A stretch of 7,562 nucleotides of DNA. It comes from Chloroflexota bacterium (lineage in GTDB: Bacteria > Chloroflexota > UBA6077 > CF-72). Positions 6,690 through 7,562 of the stretch are shown here, piece by piece. Below the pieces are notes generated by a model. The model had not been told where the DNA came from. It saw nothing but the letters and a program-made list of their open reading frames with translations, and did not search any database. Position numbers and translations under genes: made by a program. The stretch's first letter is position 1, and every line of letters starts with the position of its first letter. The stretch spans positions 1-7,562 of the forward strand of contig JAFAWJ010001096.1 of NCBI GenBank assembly GCA_019242065.1. Direction: 5' to 3'.

Positions 6690-7562
6690 ATGCACCGTCG
6701 CGAGTTCCTGGTCTTGAGCGGCGGCACCGCGACGCTGACGCTGCTCGCCGCCTGCACGAGTGTGCCAGCCGCCTCGCCGGCACCGCAGCCCGTCGCCACG
6801 GCCACGCAAGCCGTCGCCACACCCGCCTCCGCGACTGCCGCCACAGCCCCCGCCACTCAGCCCGTCGCCATCTCCGCCGCCGCGGGTGCGGTCACGCAGC
6901 CGACTTCGACCATGCTGCCCGTCGCGCCAGCGGTTGCAACAGCCGGCGCCAGCAACGTCCCGACGCTCGTGCCGGCCGCCCTGCCCACGCCGGACTTCCC
7001 GAGCACCAATCCCCTCGTGGATGCCGCCTACAGCACCTATCCCGCCAACCCACGCCCCGCCCTGCCCGCCGAACCGCCCGGCCACGGCGGCGACCTCAAC
7101 GTGCTGGTTGCCCTCTACCGTCTGCCGTTCACGCCGCTCGAGCAGAACCCCGCCTGGCAGGCGATCAACACGCGCCTCGGCGTCAACGTGAAGTTCTCCT
7201 CAGTCGGCACGTCGGACTACCCGACCAGGTTCGCGACCGCCATCGCCTCGAATGACCTGCCCGATACCATTCACTTGCTGAATGGCATTAAAGGCGCACC
7301 CAACGTCCCCCAGTTCCTGAAGGCACGCTGCGCCGATCTGACGCCGTATCTCGCCGGCGACGCCGCGAAGGACTATCCCAACCTGGCCAGCTTCTCCACG
7401 GATTCGTGGCGCAATACCGGCATGGTCGACGGCCGCATTTTCGCCGTGCCGTTGCCCCGAAATCTGACCGGACTCAGCGGCCTGTTCAAGAACGCCAACG
7501 TGTACGACTCCGAGATCGGTGCCGACTACGTGCCCACGAATGCCGACGACTACAAGCGCGTC
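6690..7562 (+). CDS. ABC transporter extracellular solute-binding lipoprotein (N-terminal part, cut by window edge)
   Basis: An open frame of 291 codons runs off the right edge. The N-terminus MHRREFLVLSGGT has a twin-arginine pattern (R3-R4-E-F-L) and a lipobox L19-A-A-C22, so the protein is probably exported by Tat and lipid-anchored at Cys22. Residues 23 to about 130 form a low-complexity Pro/Ala/Thr linker, unusually long, with QPVA repeated at 33-36 and 57-60. The folded domain begins near GGDLNVLV. It shows features of family 1 solute-binding proteins of the LplA/LipO sugar type: NPAWQAINTRLGVNV, LPDTIHLLNG, the block C-ADLTPYLAGDAAKDYPNL, and GRIFAVPLPR. Such proteins usually deliver oligosaccharides or related polar compounds to a permease, but the ligand here is unknown. 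It lies 16 nt after B2 on the same strand and is probably co-transcribed, which suggests import of the operon's substrate. The permease genes would be expected just beyond the window. Confidence 0.85.
   Translation, partial: MHRREFLVLSGGTATLTLLAACTSVPAASPAPQPVATATQAVATPASATAATAPATQPVAISAAAGAVTQPTSTMLPVAPAVATAGASNVPTLVPAALPTPDFPSTNPLVDAAYSTYPANPRPALPAEPPGHGGDLNVLVALYRLPFTPLEQNPAWQAINTRLGVNVKFSSVGTSDYPTRFATAIASNDLPDTIHLLNGIKGAPNVPQFLKARCADLTPYLAGDAAKDYPNLASFSTDSWRNTGMVDGRIFAVPLPRNLTGLSGLFKNANVYDSEIGADYVPTNADDYKRV

Noticed and set aside
1..7562. CRISPR arrays, insertion sequences, tRNA or rRNA genes, intrinsic terminators
   Set aside because: I saw no repeat-spacer pattern, transposase, tRNA-like fold or hairpin followed by a T run; intergenic gaps are at most 31 nt.

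Overview
This is a GC-rich window in which every supportable gene lies on the + strand and is packed into one apparent operon. The genes are homologues of the glycine/sarcosine/betaine reductase (Grd) system, followed by the start of an ABC-transporter solute-binding lipoprotein. I recognise the families from remembered conserved blocks of the clostridial proteins; no search was run. Base composition, and a Tat-type lipoprotein with a long Pro/Ala/Thr linker of the kind common in Chloroflexota, suggest a Chloroflexota bacterium (Thermomicrobia-like or SAR202-like). Actinomycetota is the main alternative. This assignment is an inference.

Layout: (1) 2-157, C-terminal tail of an unrecognised protein. 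(2) 150-1472, a GrdC-like component C subunit with a FabH/thiolase-type fold, starting at GTG and overlapping the previous gene by 8 nt. (3) 1472-2722, GrdE-like component B proprotein (E1). (4) 2744-4045, GrdB-like selenoprotein (B1), read through an in-frame UGA at 3785-3787. (5) 4077-5348, second GrdE-like protein (E2). (6) 5372-6673, second GrdB-like selenoprotein (B2), read through UGA at 6413-6415. (7) 6690-7562, solute-binding lipoprotein, cut by the window edge. Gaps are -8, -1, 21, 31, 23 and 16 nt, so there is no room for internal terminators and no gene-free stretch over 31 nt.

Both UGA codons sit in the family's Sec position (T-S-T-U-G-T). Each is followed 12 nt later by an identical 7-bp hairpin with a GGU loop, a good bacterial SECIS candidate. 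Other genes here end in ordinary TGA stops (155-157 and 5346-5348), so this is site-specific selenocysteine insertion and not a reassigned genetic code. An automatic caller would split each selenoprotein into a 347-residue protein plus a small orphan ORF.

The system departs from the classical one. Both selenoproteins carry U-x-x-S-x-x-C where, as I remember it, clostridial GrdB has U-x-x-C-x-x-C, and the Ser is encoded by different codon families in the two copies. Both GrdE-like proteins lack the Cys that becomes the pyruvoyl group in clostridial GrdE and instead share a Ser at nearly the same position. No GrdA, GrdD, thioredoxin or selAB/selD gene is in the window. The tandem E-B-E-B arrangement next to a probable sugar-type importer suggests a selenium-dependent reductase acting on an imported compound and using chemistry modified from glycine/betaine reductase. 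The substrate cannot be read from the sequence.
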